NCBI RefSeq assembly: GCF_905373215.1
Contig: NZ_CAJPRT010000005.1
Span: forward strand, 1-64,000
Direction: 5' to 3'
Length of the DNA stretch: 64,000 nt
Source of the DNA: an uncultured Campylobacter sp.
GTDB taxonomy: Bacteria; Campylobacterota; Campylobacteria; Campylobacterales; Campylobacteraceae
Shown: positions 26,094-34,526 of the stretch, one piece after another
How positions within the stretch are numbered: the first letter of the stretch is position 1
Layout of the letters: each line of letters starts with the position of its first letter
Position numbers and translations under genes: made by a program
The notes under the pieces: generated by a model
Databases searched by the model: none
Seen by the model: the letters and a program-made list of their open reading frames with translations, nothing else
Told to the model about the DNA's origin: nothing

Positions 26094-26900
26094 ATGAAAA
26101 AGTCATTTTTTCTTATTCTATTGTCGGCGATCTTTGTTTTTGCGAATTCCTTAAGCGAAATAAAGCAAAGCAAGGTTATCAGAGTGGGCGTTTATGAAAA
26201 TGAGCCGCCTTTTAGTAAGTCGAGCGAGAAAGGATTTGAGGGATTTGAGGTCGAGCTTGCCAATGCGCTAGCCGGTAAAATTTTCGGCAACAGCGGCGGT
26301 CGTATCGAGCTTATACCGGTAACGAACGAAGTGCGCTTTCCGATGCTGCAAAACAATCAGGCCGATATGATAATCGCAGCCGCAAGTATCACTGAAGAGC
26401 GTAAAGGCAGCGTGGATTTTTCGATGCCGTATTTTACGGTGAATTTGGGAATTTTAACGAAAAAAGACTCAAATATTCACAAAATAGGCGATCTGATGGG
26501 CAAAAAGATCGGCATCATCCGCAAGACTACCGGCGAAGCGTATATCAAAAAAGACGGCGGTTATAATGTTTCTTATTGCAACGATTCGGTCGATTGCTAT
26601 AGGAGATTAAAAAGTGGCGAGATCGACGGGTATTGCAACAACAACCTTTTTGTAATGGTCTATCCGATCGTAGATCCTGCGGTCGAGGTCAATATAAAAA
26701 ATTTAGGCGATAATGTATTCTTAGGCGTCGCGGTGCAAAAGGGTAACGCGGAGCTGCTAGAAGCGATCAATAAAGGCTTGATCGCACTTAGCAAAGAGGG
26801 CTTTTTCAAAAAGGCCTATGAGGATACTTTCGAATCCTTCTATAAAGGCACCGTCGATAAAAAATACTTCTTGCTTGACGATCTTTACAGCTTTTTTTAA
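26094..26900 (+). CDS. Amino-acid ABC transporter substrate-binding protein, second paralogue
   Basis: 268 residues, same length and plan as the protein at 24848. The signal peptide ends near FANSLSE, then come IRVGVYENEPPFSKS, FEVELANALAGK, AASITEERKGSVDFSMPYF and the Cys pair in SYCNDSVDCYRRL. Binds an unknown polar amino acid or peptide in the periplasm. It has a perfect AAGGAGG site. The third paralogue starts 18 bases after its stop and is much more similar to it than to the first copy, so that duplication is the younger one. Confidence 0.9.
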   Translation: MKKSFFLILLSAIFVFANSLSEIKQSKVIRVGVYENEPPFSKSSEKGFEGFEVELANALAGKIFGNSGGRIELIPVTNEVRFPMLQNNQADMIIAAASITEERKGSVDFSMPYFTVNLGILTKKDSNIHKIGDLMGKKIGIIRKTTGEAYIKKDGGYNVSYCNDSVDCYRRLKSGEIDGYCNNNLFVMVYPIVDPAVEVNIKNLGDNVFLGVAVQKGNAELLEAINKGLIALSKEGFFKKAYEDTFESFYKGTVDKKYFLLDDLYSFF

Positions 26901-26918
26901 TAAAAAAAGGAATTTGAA

Positions 26919-27725
26919 ATGAAAAAATCACTGTTTTTAATTCTTCTATCTTGTATCTTTGCGCTTGCGAATTCTTTAAGTCAAATAAAGCAGAGTAAAG
27001 TCATTCGTATCGCTGTTTATGAAAATGAGCCTCCATTTAGTAGAGTTACGGATAACGGCTTTGAGGGCTTTGACGTAGAGCTTGCTAATGCAATCGGAGG
27101 CAAAATTTTAGGCGATACCGGCGGCAGGATCGAGCTCATACCGGTATCGGCGCAAGCGCGCTTTCCGTCCATTCAAAATAATCAGGCGGATATGCTTATC
27201 GCGGCTGCGAGCGTTACTGAGGAGAGAAAGAAAAATTATGAGTTTTCGATGCCCTATCTTTCGGTAAATTCCGGAGTTTTAACCAAAAAAAGCGACAATA
27301 TCCAAAAAATGAGCGATCTACGAGGTAAAAAAGTAGGCGTCATCCGCGGCTCGACGGGCGAAGCGTTTATGCAAAAGGATGGCGGCTACAATCTAGTGTA
27401 TTGCAAAAATTCCTCCGATTGCTACAAGCGGCTAAAAAGTGGCGAGATCGACGGTGCGTGCGACGATAATCTATTTGTGATGGTCTATCCGGTCGCAGAT
27501 CCTAGCGTCGAGGTTAATATCAAAAGTCTTGGCGAGAATGTATTTTTGGGTATCGCGATGCAAAAGGGCAACGCAGATCTCGCAGAAGCCGTCAATCAAG
27601 CGCTCATCTCGCTTAGTAAAGAGGGCTTTTTCAAAAAGGCGTATAATGATACCTTCGAGCCTTTCTATAAAGGCACCGTCGATAAAAAATACTTCCTTTT
27701 AGACGACATATACAGCTTCTTTTAG
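26919..27725 (+). CDS. Amino-acid ABC transporter substrate-binding protein, third paralogue
   Basis: 268 residues, closely related to the protein at 26094 throughout: signal peptide ending at LANSLSQ, IRIAVYENEPPFSRV, AASVTEERKKNYEFSMPYL, Cys pair in VYCKNSSDCYKRL. Co-transcribed with it, and ended by a strong hairpin at 27743-27782. Changes lie mainly around the ligand site (for example after PPFS and in ASVTEER), so the ligand may differ. Confidence 0.9.
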   Translation: MKKSLFLILLSCIFALANSLSQIKQSKVIRIAVYENEPPFSRVTDNGFEGFDVELANAIGGKILGDTGGRIELIPVSAQARFPSIQNNQADMLIAAASVTEERKKNYEFSMPYLSVNSGVLTKKSDNIQKMSDLRGKKVGVIRGSTGEAFMQKDGGYNLVYCKNSSDCYKRLKSGEIDGACDDNLFVMVYPVADPSVEVNIKSLGENVFLGIAMQKGNADLAEAVNQALISLSKEGFFKKAYNDTFEPFYKGTVDKKYFLLDDIYSFF

Positions 27726-27742
27726 AATTTTAAATTTGATGT

Positions 27743-27782
27743 GGGTTAGGATTTTAAGCTTTGCGGCTTTAAATCCTAACCC
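27743..27782 (+). terminator. Strong hairpin after the third binding-protein gene
   Basis: GGGTTAGGATTTTAA (from 27743) pairs with TTAAATCCTAACCC (to 27782), 14 bp with one extra T, 17 bases past the stop. No T run follows, so termination may depend on Rho or the stem may protect the mRNA 3' end. Confidence 0.6.
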
Positions 27783-27958
27783 GCGCATAAGCGGTGCGTC
27801 ATTAAAATTCCATCTCAAAATTTTGTCCTAAAATTTCATTTCAAATTTTATTAGTCCCACTGCCGCGCCTAAGCCCAGCGTGCACACGGCAGTCGTAATC
27901 TTTAGTATTTGCGAGTATTTACGGCGCGCAAAGCTAGATCGAGCTAGGCTTTAAAATT

Positions 27959-28702
27959 TTACTTCGAGCCCTTGGAATTTTCCAAATCCCGCATGCTCTC
28001 CTGCTGAGCCTGCACGAACGCCCCGTATCTCGTAAAAAGATAATCCTTGATCTCAAAAATCATCAATGTAAAAATCGAAGGCAGCGTAAAAAATCTAATC
28101 GTCATAAATACCAGATCAAGCGCATTTAGTTCGTCGCTGCCCGCGCGATACCCTCCCGCGCCCGCGGTTAAAATCCCATGCAGTGCCTCGTAGTTATAAA
28201 GGATGAAAATCGTCACGAAAAGCGTCGAGAGCTTCGATACGATCTTATTCATGATCTGCGCCACATCCTCATCTGCGATCACCGACATCGCAAACCACAC
28301 GAGGGTGAAAAACAGCGGAAAGACGATGTTGAAATTTAGCGAGTTATCAAGCTTCTGTGCGCCCGTCACCGCGATGATCGCAAACACCGCCGCAAAGGGG
28401 ATCACAAATAGCGCGAAGGTCATCGCCGATTTTATCGCCTTAAAAAAGCTATATGTAAGCAGAGGTGCGCCCAAAGCGAGCAAAAAGAGTGTCAGCGCGT
28501 AGTTTGCTTTGGCAAAACCATATAAATTAAACAGCGCAAATGCCGATGCTACGGCAAGTAGCGGCACGCTTAGCCTAAACAGCACCCCGTATTTGGCGTA
28601 AGCACGCGATACGACGGCATCTAGCCTGCTAAATTTGACGTTTAAGCTTTGCGCTCTGATGAAAAACAAAATGACGAATTTTACGATTACGTTTGGGCTC
28701 AT
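27959..28702 (-). CDS. Membrane protein of unknown function
   Basis: 247 residues with about six or seven hydrophobic segments and short loops. A charged C-terminal tail ends in ENSKGSK. No family recognised. ATG 28702 is chosen because GAAAGG lies 6 bases upstream, which would be too close for the GTG at 28708. Stands alone, convergent with the binding-protein genes. Confidence 0.7.
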   Translation of the reverse strand: MSPNVIVKFVILFFIRAQSLNVKFSRLDAVVSRAYAKYGVLFRLSVPLLAVASAFALFNLYGFAKANYALTLFLLALGAPLLTYSFFKAIKSAMTFALFVIPFAAVFAIIAVTGAQKLDNSLNFNIVFPLFFTLVWFAMSVIADEDVAQIMNKIVSKLSTLFVTIFILYNYEALHGILTAGAGGYRAGSDELNALDLVFMTIRFFTLPSIFTLMIFEIKDYLFTRYGAFVQAQQESMRDLENSKGSK

Positions 28703-28708
28703 ACACAC

Positions 28709-29122
28709 CTTTCCGTTTAAATTTATGAAATTTTATCCACTCTAAATTTGCGAAATTTTATCCGCGGAGCCTGTCCGTAGAATTTCACCGGCAAAATTTT
28801 CAGATAAAATTTTCCGCGTTAAAATTCGCTCTGCGCTAGCCTGCATAGGAATTTTATCTATGCCGTTCGCACGGGGCTTTCGTGCTATTCATACGACGGG
28901 ATTTGAAATTTTTACTCACGCAATCCATGTTTAAAATTTCCGCTGCGTTTAAGACTTGCGCGGCAATAAAATTTCCGCAATGTAAATCGCAGTGCTAAAA
29001 TTTACGGCCTCTGCGCCGCGCAGCTCGCAGTAAAATTCTCCATGCGAATAGGGCTTGCTGCTCAAAGTCTATTTCCGCTTGCTCGCGCCGCCCGCCAAGC
29101 TGAAGCCAAGAAGCGCGCCGTC
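28709..29122. other. Intergenic region upstream of the membrane protein gene
   Basis: About 410 bases rich in AAAATTTT, AATTTCCGC and GCAGTAAAATTC-like words, the same family of short degenerate repeats found in other gaps and inside some genes. No coding sequence supported. Confidence 0.5.
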
Positions 29123-30472
29123 TCACATCCAATCTAAAATTTGCGTGATCTCGGTGGCGTGAAAAATTTTAAGTCCCTGCGCATTTTGCGGCTTCATCGG
29201 GACGATCGCGTTTTTAAATTTCTGCATCGCGGCCTCCTTCAGGCGCGCATCGAGGTTGAAGATCTCTCTGATCTCGCCGTTTAGGCTCACCTCGCCGATG
29301 AAGACGCTCTCTTTACTGATCGGGCGGTTTTTGAAGCTACTTACGATCGCCGCGACGACGGCGAGATCGCACGCCGTTTCGGTGATCTTGACGCCGCCGC
29401 TTACGTTTACGAAGACGTCGTATCCGCCAAGCCCGATCTCAAGCTTGCGATCAAGTAGCGCTAGAAGCATATCGAGGCGGTTTTTATCAAAGCCCGTAGC
29501 GCTGCGCTTCGGGTAGCCGCTCTCGCACACGAGCGCTTGGATCTCCACGACGAGCGCGCGCGTGCCCTCCATCGTGATCGTGATCGCCGAGCCGCTTACC
29601 GCCTTGCCGCGCGTAAAAAATTTACTCGCGACGTCCTTGGCGCTTACGAGCCCGTGCGGCCCCATCTCGAAAATCCCCACCTCGCTCGTAGCCCCGAAGC
29701 GGTTTTTAAAACCGCGCAAAATTCTAAGCTGCTTGCTCGCATCGCCCTCGAAATACAGCACCACATCCACCATATGCTCTAATATGCGCGGGCCCGCGAT
29801 CGAGCCCTCTTTGGTGATGTGGCCGATGATGAAGATCGAAATCCCGCGCGCTTTGGCAAGTCGCATCAGCTCGAAAGTGATCTCGCGCACCTGTGTGATC
29901 GAGCCCGGCGCAGAGGAGGCTTTGTCGCTAAAAAGCGTCTGGATGCTGTCGATGACGATAAACTTATAATCCCTGCGCTCCACCTCTTCAAGCACGGCGC
30001 TTAGATCTATCTCGGTGAGCAAAAACAGCTGCTCGCTTATCGCGCCCAGCCGCTGCGCACGCATTTTAATCTGGCTAGCGCTCTCCTCGCCGCTTACGTA
30101 AAGCACGGCGCGGCCGCCGCTTGCTAAATTTGCCGCGATCTTAAGCAGTAGCGTGGATTTTCCGATGCCGGGGCTGCCACCGATTAGCACGAGCGAGCCC
30201 TCCACGACGCCGCCTCCGAGAACTAAATTTAGCTCGCTATCCTTAGTGTCGATGCGTGAAATTTGCTCGATCTGTATCTCGCTGATCGCTTTGGCGCTTG
30301 CGGACGAGGCGCGGGTAAGCTCGCCCTCGATCTCTTTTAGCGCTTTGATCTGAGCGGGCTTGAGCTCGACGAAGCTATCAAACGCGCCGCAGTCGGGGCA
30401 TCTGCCGAGCCATCTGCTTTGCTGATTGCCGCAGTGCTGGCACTCAAAAATCGTAGTTTTAATCTTCGCCAT
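29123..30472 (-). CDS. radA: DNA repair protein RadA
   Basis: 449 residues; helicase-like RecA paralogue that helps branch migration during recombination. The N-terminal zinc finger CQHCGNQ...CPDCGAF is followed by Walker A GGSPGIGKST near residue 100, the RadA signature KNRFG near residue 260 and a Lon-like C-terminal domain. ATG 30472 is chosen because MAKIKTTIFECQHCG is the family's normal beginning; 35 upstream in-frame codons are not needed. Single gene, divergent from brnQ. Confidence 0.95.
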   Translation of the reverse strand: MAKIKTTIFECQHCGNQQSRWLGRCPDCGAFDSFVELKPAQIKALKEIEGELTRASSASAKAISEIQIEQISRIDTKDSELNLVLGGGVVEGSLVLIGGSPGIGKSTLLLKIAANLASGGRAVLYVSGEESASQIKMRAQRLGAISEQLFLLTEIDLSAVLEEVERRDYKFIVIDSIQTLFSDKASSAPGSITQVREITFELMRLAKARGISIFIIGHITKEGSIAGPRILEHMVDVVLYFEGDASKQLRILRGFKNRFGATSEVGIFEMGPHGLVSAKDVASKFFTRGKAVSGSAITITMEGTRALVVEIQALVCESGYPKRSATGFDKNRLDMLLALLDRKLEIGLGGYDVFVNVSGGVKITETACDLAVVAAIVSSFKNRPISKESVFIGEVSLNGEIREIFNLDARLKEAAMQKFKNAIVPMKPQNAQGLKIFHATEITQILDWM

Positions 30473-30645
30473 CTTTATCCCTCGCTCATTTTCGCTTAAA
30501 TTTAGCCTCAAGCTTTGCGAAATTATACTTAAAATTTTTAAAATTTTAGCCGCCTTGCGCGCTGTTTGCGGGATCAAAAATCACGAGAGGGAGGATTTGC
30601 GGCTAAATTTGAGCTAAATTTAAATATGTTTTAAACATTTATAAC

Positions 30646-30651
30646 TATAAT
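30646..30651 (+). promoter_or_regulatory. -10 element of brnQ
   Basis: TATAAT 32 bases before the brnQ start, in A+T-rich sequence; GAAGG is the ribosome site. Confidence 0.55.
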
Positions 30652-30683
30652 ACAAATTTCACTTTATTTAAAGAAGGTTTAAG

Positions 30684-32015
30684 ATGAAGGGCAAGCTTAG
30701 TAGAAGCCAGTTTTTGACGATATCGCTTACGCTATTTGCGATGTTTTTCGGTGCGGGAAATTTTATTTTTCCGCCGGGTCTCGGTAGGGAATCCGGGCAG
30801 AATTTTTATATCGCGATAATGTTTTTTTGCGCTACGGCGGTGCTTCTGCCGGTGCTTGGCGTCGCAGCCATCGCGCGCGCAAAGGGACTTCAGAGCCTGG
30901 TACGCCGCATAGATCCGGTGTTTGCGATCGTTTTTACCGCGCTTTTATATCTTACGATCGGGCCGCTTTTTGCGATACCGCGTGCGGCAAATATGCCTTT
31001 TGATATCGCGATTAAGCCTTTTATTGCGGAAGATCGCCTTCAAATTTGGCTATTTGTTTATTCTGCGGCATATTTTGCGCTGAACTATTACATCTGTATG
31101 AACCCTTCAAAGCTCGTCGATCTGCTAGGAAAATACCTTACGCCGATACTTTTAGCGCTTATTTTGCTACTTTTCGGCGCGGGATTTTTGTTTCCTGTCG
31201 GAAGCTTCGTCGCCCCTAGCGGCGAGTACGTTGATCACGCCGCGGCAAAGGGCTTCGTAGAGGGCTATCAGACGATGGATGCGCTTGCGTCGCTGGCATT
31301 TGGAATCATCGTAATTAATGCCATTAAAGCAACCGGCGTGAGCGACGAGAAGCACCTCGTCACCTCTACCATAAAAGCAGGAATGATGTCGGGCGTCATA
31401 CTGATGACGATATATTTCATGCTGGGCTATCTGGGCGCGACCTCCGCGGAGCTTTTCAAGGATGCGCCGAATATAAACGGAGCAGAGCTTCTGTCGCGAG
31501 TAAGCGATCATTACTTTGGAAGAGTTGGCGTCGTGATCCTAGGCAGCGCGTTTTTCCTAGCGTGCATCACCACGACTCTGGGTCTTATAAGCTCGGCTAG
31601 CGAATACTTTGAAGAGCTTACGAAAGGCAAGATCAAATATAAAACCTGGGCGATCGCTTGGTGCGTGATCGGCTTTGGAGTCGCAAATTTCGGCCTTACG
31701 ACCATCATCAAAGGCTCCATCCCGGTCCTCGTCGCCATCTATCCGATCTCGATCATGCTGATAATCCTCTCGCTGATCAATCCGTGGATCGATTCAAGCA
31801 AGCTGATTTACCGCGCCTGCGTCTATGTCTGCGTAGTCGAGGGCGTCATAAACGGGCTTGATATTTTGGGGATTTCGGTGCCGCTTGTTACGTTTATCGT
31901 AAAGAAAATGCCGTTTTACGACTCGATGCTCGGCTGGATCGTGCCTAGCACAGTGACCTTCGCCGTGACCTACGTGCTGCATCTGATCTTTGAAAAAAGA
32001 GACGATAGCTTCTAA
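30684..32015 (+). CDS. brnQ: Branched-chain amino acid transporter, LIVCS family
   Basis: 443 residues, 12 predicted membrane segments. The LIVCS beginning LFAMFFGAGNFIFPPGLGRESG and the TTLGLISSASEYF block are typical of BrnQ, a Na+- or H+-coupled importer of Leu, Ile and Val. Usual length. Its transcript likely ends at the TACG-loop hairpin 25 bases after the stop. Confidence 0.93.
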   Translation: MKGKLSRSQFLTISLTLFAMFFGAGNFIFPPGLGRESGQNFYIAIMFFCATAVLLPVLGVAAIARAKGLQSLVRRIDPVFAIVFTALLYLTIGPLFAIPRAANMPFDIAIKPFIAEDRLQIWLFVYSAAYFALNYYICMNPSKLVDLLGKYLTPILLALILLLFGAGFLFPVGSFVAPSGEYVDHAAAKGFVEGYQTMDALASLAFGIIVINAIKATGVSDEKHLVTSTIKAGMMSGVILMTIYFMLGYLGATSAELFKDAPNINGAELLSRVSDHYFGRVGVVILGSAFFLACITTTLGLISSASEYFEELTKGKIKYKTWAIAWCVIGFGVANFGLTTIIKGSIPVLVAIYPISIMLIILSLINPWIDSSKLIYRACVYVCVVEGVINGLDILGISVPLVTFIVKKMPFYDSMLGWIVPSTVTFAVTYVLHLIFEKRDDSF

Positions 32016-32039
32016 ATTTAAGAACTATTTTAAAATTTA

Positions 32040-32061
32040 GCCGGGCTCTACGGGGCTCGGC
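32040..32061 (+). terminator. Terminator hairpin after brnQ
   Basis: GCCGGGCTC, loop TACG, GGGCTCGGC: a 9-bp stem with two G-U pairs closed by a C(TACG)G tetraloop, a UNCG-type stable loop, 24 bases past the brnQ stop. ATACTTCTAAATTTTAA follows. Confidence 0.65.
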
Positions 32062-32209
32062 ATACTTCTAAATTTTAATTCGTCGCCGAATTTAATCTCC
32101 CATATTTTTCCATAGAATTTCGACATATAAAATAAGCCGTCTTCAAAAATTTAACTTAAATTTTACGCTAGAATTATCAAAATAAAATTTCAAAAGTAAG
32201 GATGGCAAG

Positions 32210-33076
32210 ATGGGTAAGCGGGACGAGGCGCTAAGCTTGGCGCGAGATTTCGAACGCGACGGCTTTAGTATGCCTGATTTATACGAGCGGTTTTGGCGGC
32301 TGCAAGGCGACGAGACGGCGTATTTTACGCTAGCGGACAGCCTGCTGCGCGGGCGGAGGGACGGCCGCACGCTGCTAAAGGACGCTCTGGGCTATGTAGG
32401 CAAGGAGGATTTTAAAGCTCTGATCGCCACGGCGGTTGAAATTTTGCGCGAAGAAGCAGCAGGGTGGCGCAAAACCCAACAGGACGAAAGCGCGGCACAG
32501 ATGGGAGAGAATGCACGCTCGGCGCGGGCGGACGAAAGCGCAGGCAAAAGTGTACGGCAACGCGGCAGAGATGAAAAGAGCTCGCGCTGGAAAAACGCCG
32601 AAGAGGTCATCATCATGGCAAGTCTCGAGTTCGCGCCGTTTTTGCACCCGTATCTGGGCGAGCTTTTTAAATTGCAGCCGAACGAGAGCGCGTATTACGC
32701 GGAGTATCCGTGGCGCGGGCTTAGTTGCGAGAGCTCGCAAATCTGGCGCGAGAGGCTTGCGGATCCGCATACGAGCAAAGACGATAAGCGAAAAATTTTT
32801 AGCTGCCTGCTGCAAACCCGCGATCCGCGAAACGTGAAATTTGCCTGCGAGTTCGCGCTTGCGGAGGATTTTTTCGACCGTCCGTGCGACCTGCTAGAGT
32901 ATATCGGCTACTGGCTGGAGGCCGTGGGATTTACTTTTGAGCGGGTTAAATTTGACGCAGACGGCGAAGCTCAAGCGGCAGCGGATGAAATTTTAAAAAC
33001 GGATGCAAACGAATGCAGCGGTGCCAAGCAAGCTCAAGCGAGCGAAAATCTTAAAAGCGGGCGCAGTCGAATATGA
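32210..33076 (+). CDS. Hypothetical protein, possibly the N-terminal part of a broken gene
   Basis: 288 residues, soluble and helical in look, with a charged low-complexity stretch at about residues 84-127 (rich in Ala, Arg, Ser, Glu). No family recognised. Its last ~25 codons overlap the start of the DUF1963-like frame at 33003 in another phase. The final residues (after about 250) look like poor, unconserved protein, as does the first part of the next frame. So the two could be one ancestral gene split by a frameshift, or two overlapping genes. AAGTAAGGATGGCAAG provides the ribosome site. Confidence 0.6.
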   Translation: MGKRDEALSLARDFERDGFSMPDLYERFWRLQGDETAYFTLADSLLRGRRDGRTLLKDALGYVGKEDFKALIATAVEILREEAAGWRKTQQDESAAQMGENARSARADESAGKSVRQRGRDEKSSRWKNAEEVIIMASLEFAPFLHPYLGELFKLQPNESAYYAEYPWRGLSCESSQIWRERLADPHTSKDDKRKIFSCLLQTRDPRNVKFACEFALAEDFFDRPCDLLEYIGYWLEAVGFTFERVKFDADGEAQAAADEILKTDANECSGAKQAQASENLKSGRSRI

Positions 33077-33830
33077 CTCTAAATTTAACTCAAACGAAGC
33101 CAACTCCGATAAATCACAAAAAGCGCCGAACGATGAAATTTGCTTTGGCGGCGAGAAATTCAGGCTCAAAAGATACTGCGGCCAGCGCGTGTATCACATA
33201 ATCTTTCCGCGCGGCTATTTCGGCGCGCCCTATGCGCCGCATCTGGCGAAACACCATCCGACCTGGCGGTTTGAGGGCGGCGAGGCAGGATATAAGCTCG
33301 GCGGGGTTTTGGATGAGGTGAACGGCGATGCGCAAAATCCGCTATTTCATCTTATCACGCTTGATCCGCCGCCCCGCGACTTGCCAGTGCGATCGCTACC
33401 CCGCCTAAACCTCGCTGCGCACGTCAGAGAGGTAAACGAAGGCGAGATAGTCTTTTACGAGCACGACGCGCAGGGTATGCCGCGACGTATCGGCGAAAGG
33501 ACGCAGGTGGAATACGCATTTGACGAACCGATAAAGGAGTGCGAAGTAGTACTTGCGCCCACGCCGGCGCGCTGGACGGCTCAGGACTGGGGGATGTCAA
33601 ACAGCAGGCAAAACCTCGCGCGCATCGGCGGCGAGCCATCATGGATACAGGGCGCCTTGATGCCGACGTGTCCGATATGCGGCGAAAAGATGGAGTTTTT
33701 GATGCAGCTTGACAGCGAGCTTCCAAGCTGCGAGCAAGGCGGCGAGGTGATGTTCGGCAGCGGCGGGATTTTGTACGTGTTTTGGTGCGAGCGGACGCGG
33801 GTGAGCGGGTTTTTCATACAGTGTACGTGA
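33003..33830 (+). CDS. DUF1963/YwqG-like protein
   Basis: 275 residues. The C-terminal half shows the IGGEPSWIQ...CPICGEKMEFLMQLDSE...FGSGGILYVFWC pattern I associate with DUF1963 (YwqG-like) proteins, with a CxxC pair that may bind metal. The function of the family is not established. The first ~45 residues are low in complexity and the ATG at 33003 has no good ribosome site, so the true start is unclear. It may be read by frameshift or coupling from the preceding frame. A decayed copy of its 3' end lies at 34323-34393. Confidence 0.6.
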   Translation: MQTNAAVPSKLKRAKILKAGAVEYDSKFNSNEANSDKSQKAPNDEICFGGEKFRLKRYCGQRVYHIIFPRGYFGAPYAPHLAKHHPTWRFEGGEAGYKLGGVLDEVNGDAQNPLFHLITLDPPPRDLPVRSLPRLNLAAHVREVNEGEIVFYEHDAQGMPRRIGERTQVEYAFDEPIKECEVVLAPTPARWTAQDWGMSNSRQNLARIGGEPSWIQGALMPTCPICGEKMEFLMQLDSELPSCEQGGEVMFGSGGILYVFWCERTRVSGFFIQCT

Positions 33831-33854
33831 ATAAAATTTAAGAAAGACGCGCAA

Positions 33855-34307
33855 ATGGACGGACAGATGATCACGGCAAAAATAAAAAGAAGGGGCAATA
33901 TCTGGTATTTTGACGATTATTTTAAGTCGCTTCGCAAGAATGAAAACGAAATAGCAAAGCCTATCAGGCGGTTTGTCTTGGATCCAAAAAGGTATCTGTT
34001 TAATACGAAAGAGACCCTTCACGACGCCGTTTTGACTGAATTTAAATTCGCCATTTTAAAAAACGAAGATAGATTAACGATGAAATTTTTATCGCCCTAC
34101 CAAGATAGAAATTTTAAATTTATTTTCAAAAACGTCCTAGCCGTCCGCTTCAAAACGGACGACAAGAGCTTTAAAAATAACGATCTGATAGTTCATCAAT
34201 TTTCGTTAAAGCCTAGAGGCCTTTGCGAGTATGATTTTATCTTTGTGAGCGGGCAGAGGATAACCGTGAAATTTAAGCGGCTTGAGATCATTGAAGAATT
34301 CTTGTAA
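33855..34307 (+). CDS. Small hypothetical protein
   Basis: 150 residues, basic, rich in Lys, Phe and Asp, with no signal peptide. No family recognised. A+T-rich relative to its neighbours. It begins 24 bases after the DUF1963-like gene (AAGAAAG before ATG 33855) and is followed by a relic of that same gene. It therefore sits between the two copies of a local duplication, a place typical of acquired cargo. Confidence 0.6.
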   Translation: MDGQMITAKIKRRGNIWYFDDYFKSLRKNENEIAKPIRRFVLDPKRYLFNTKETLHDAVLTEFKFAILKNEDRLTMKFLSPYQDRNFKFIFKNVLAVRFKTDDKSFKNNDLIVHQFSLKPRGLCEYDFIFVSGQRITVKFKRLEIIEEFL

Positions 34308-34322
34308 GCACGCCGCGTTGCA

Positions 34323-34393
34323 GGCGGAGGGATTTTATGTTTTTTGATGCGAGCGGACGCGGTGAGCGCGTTTTTTATGCAGTGCACGTGAGC
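34323..34393 (+). pseudogene. Relic of the 3' end of the DUF1963-like gene
   Basis: About 70 bases match 33759-33830: both share TGCGAGCGGACGCG and, further on, ATRCAGTGYACGTGA up to the stop codon. In the same phase the copy would end in a matching ...QCT-stop, but a TGA replaces the TGG of FWC and a single-base deletion follows (GCGGTGAGCG for GCGGGTGAGCG). No ORF remains. Confidence 0.7.
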
Positions 34394-34466
34394 TAAAATT
34401 TTGTAAAATTCTAAGTAAAATTTGTTCTAAGATAATCGAGCGGCAAAATTTGACGAGCATTTCGGC

Positions 34467-34513
34467 GCGTAAATTTAAACTTCTTTGGCGAGAATATGAA
34501 TATAAATTTACGC
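34467..34513 (-). terminator. Inverted repeat at the 3' end of ftsY
   Basis: GCGTAAATTTA (34467-34477) and TAAATTTACGC (34503-34513) are perfect 11-bp arms, 13 bases past the ftsY stop. Another member of the AAATTT-cored repeats found at gene ends here. Confidence 0.5.
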
Positions 34514-34526
34514 AGACACGCAGAGT

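Noticed and set aside
27828..27946. Minus-strand open stretch with a hydrophobic segment (ITTAVCTLGLGAAVGLI)
   Set aside because: No start codon in a suitable place and no ribosome site. At most a relic of a small membrane protein.
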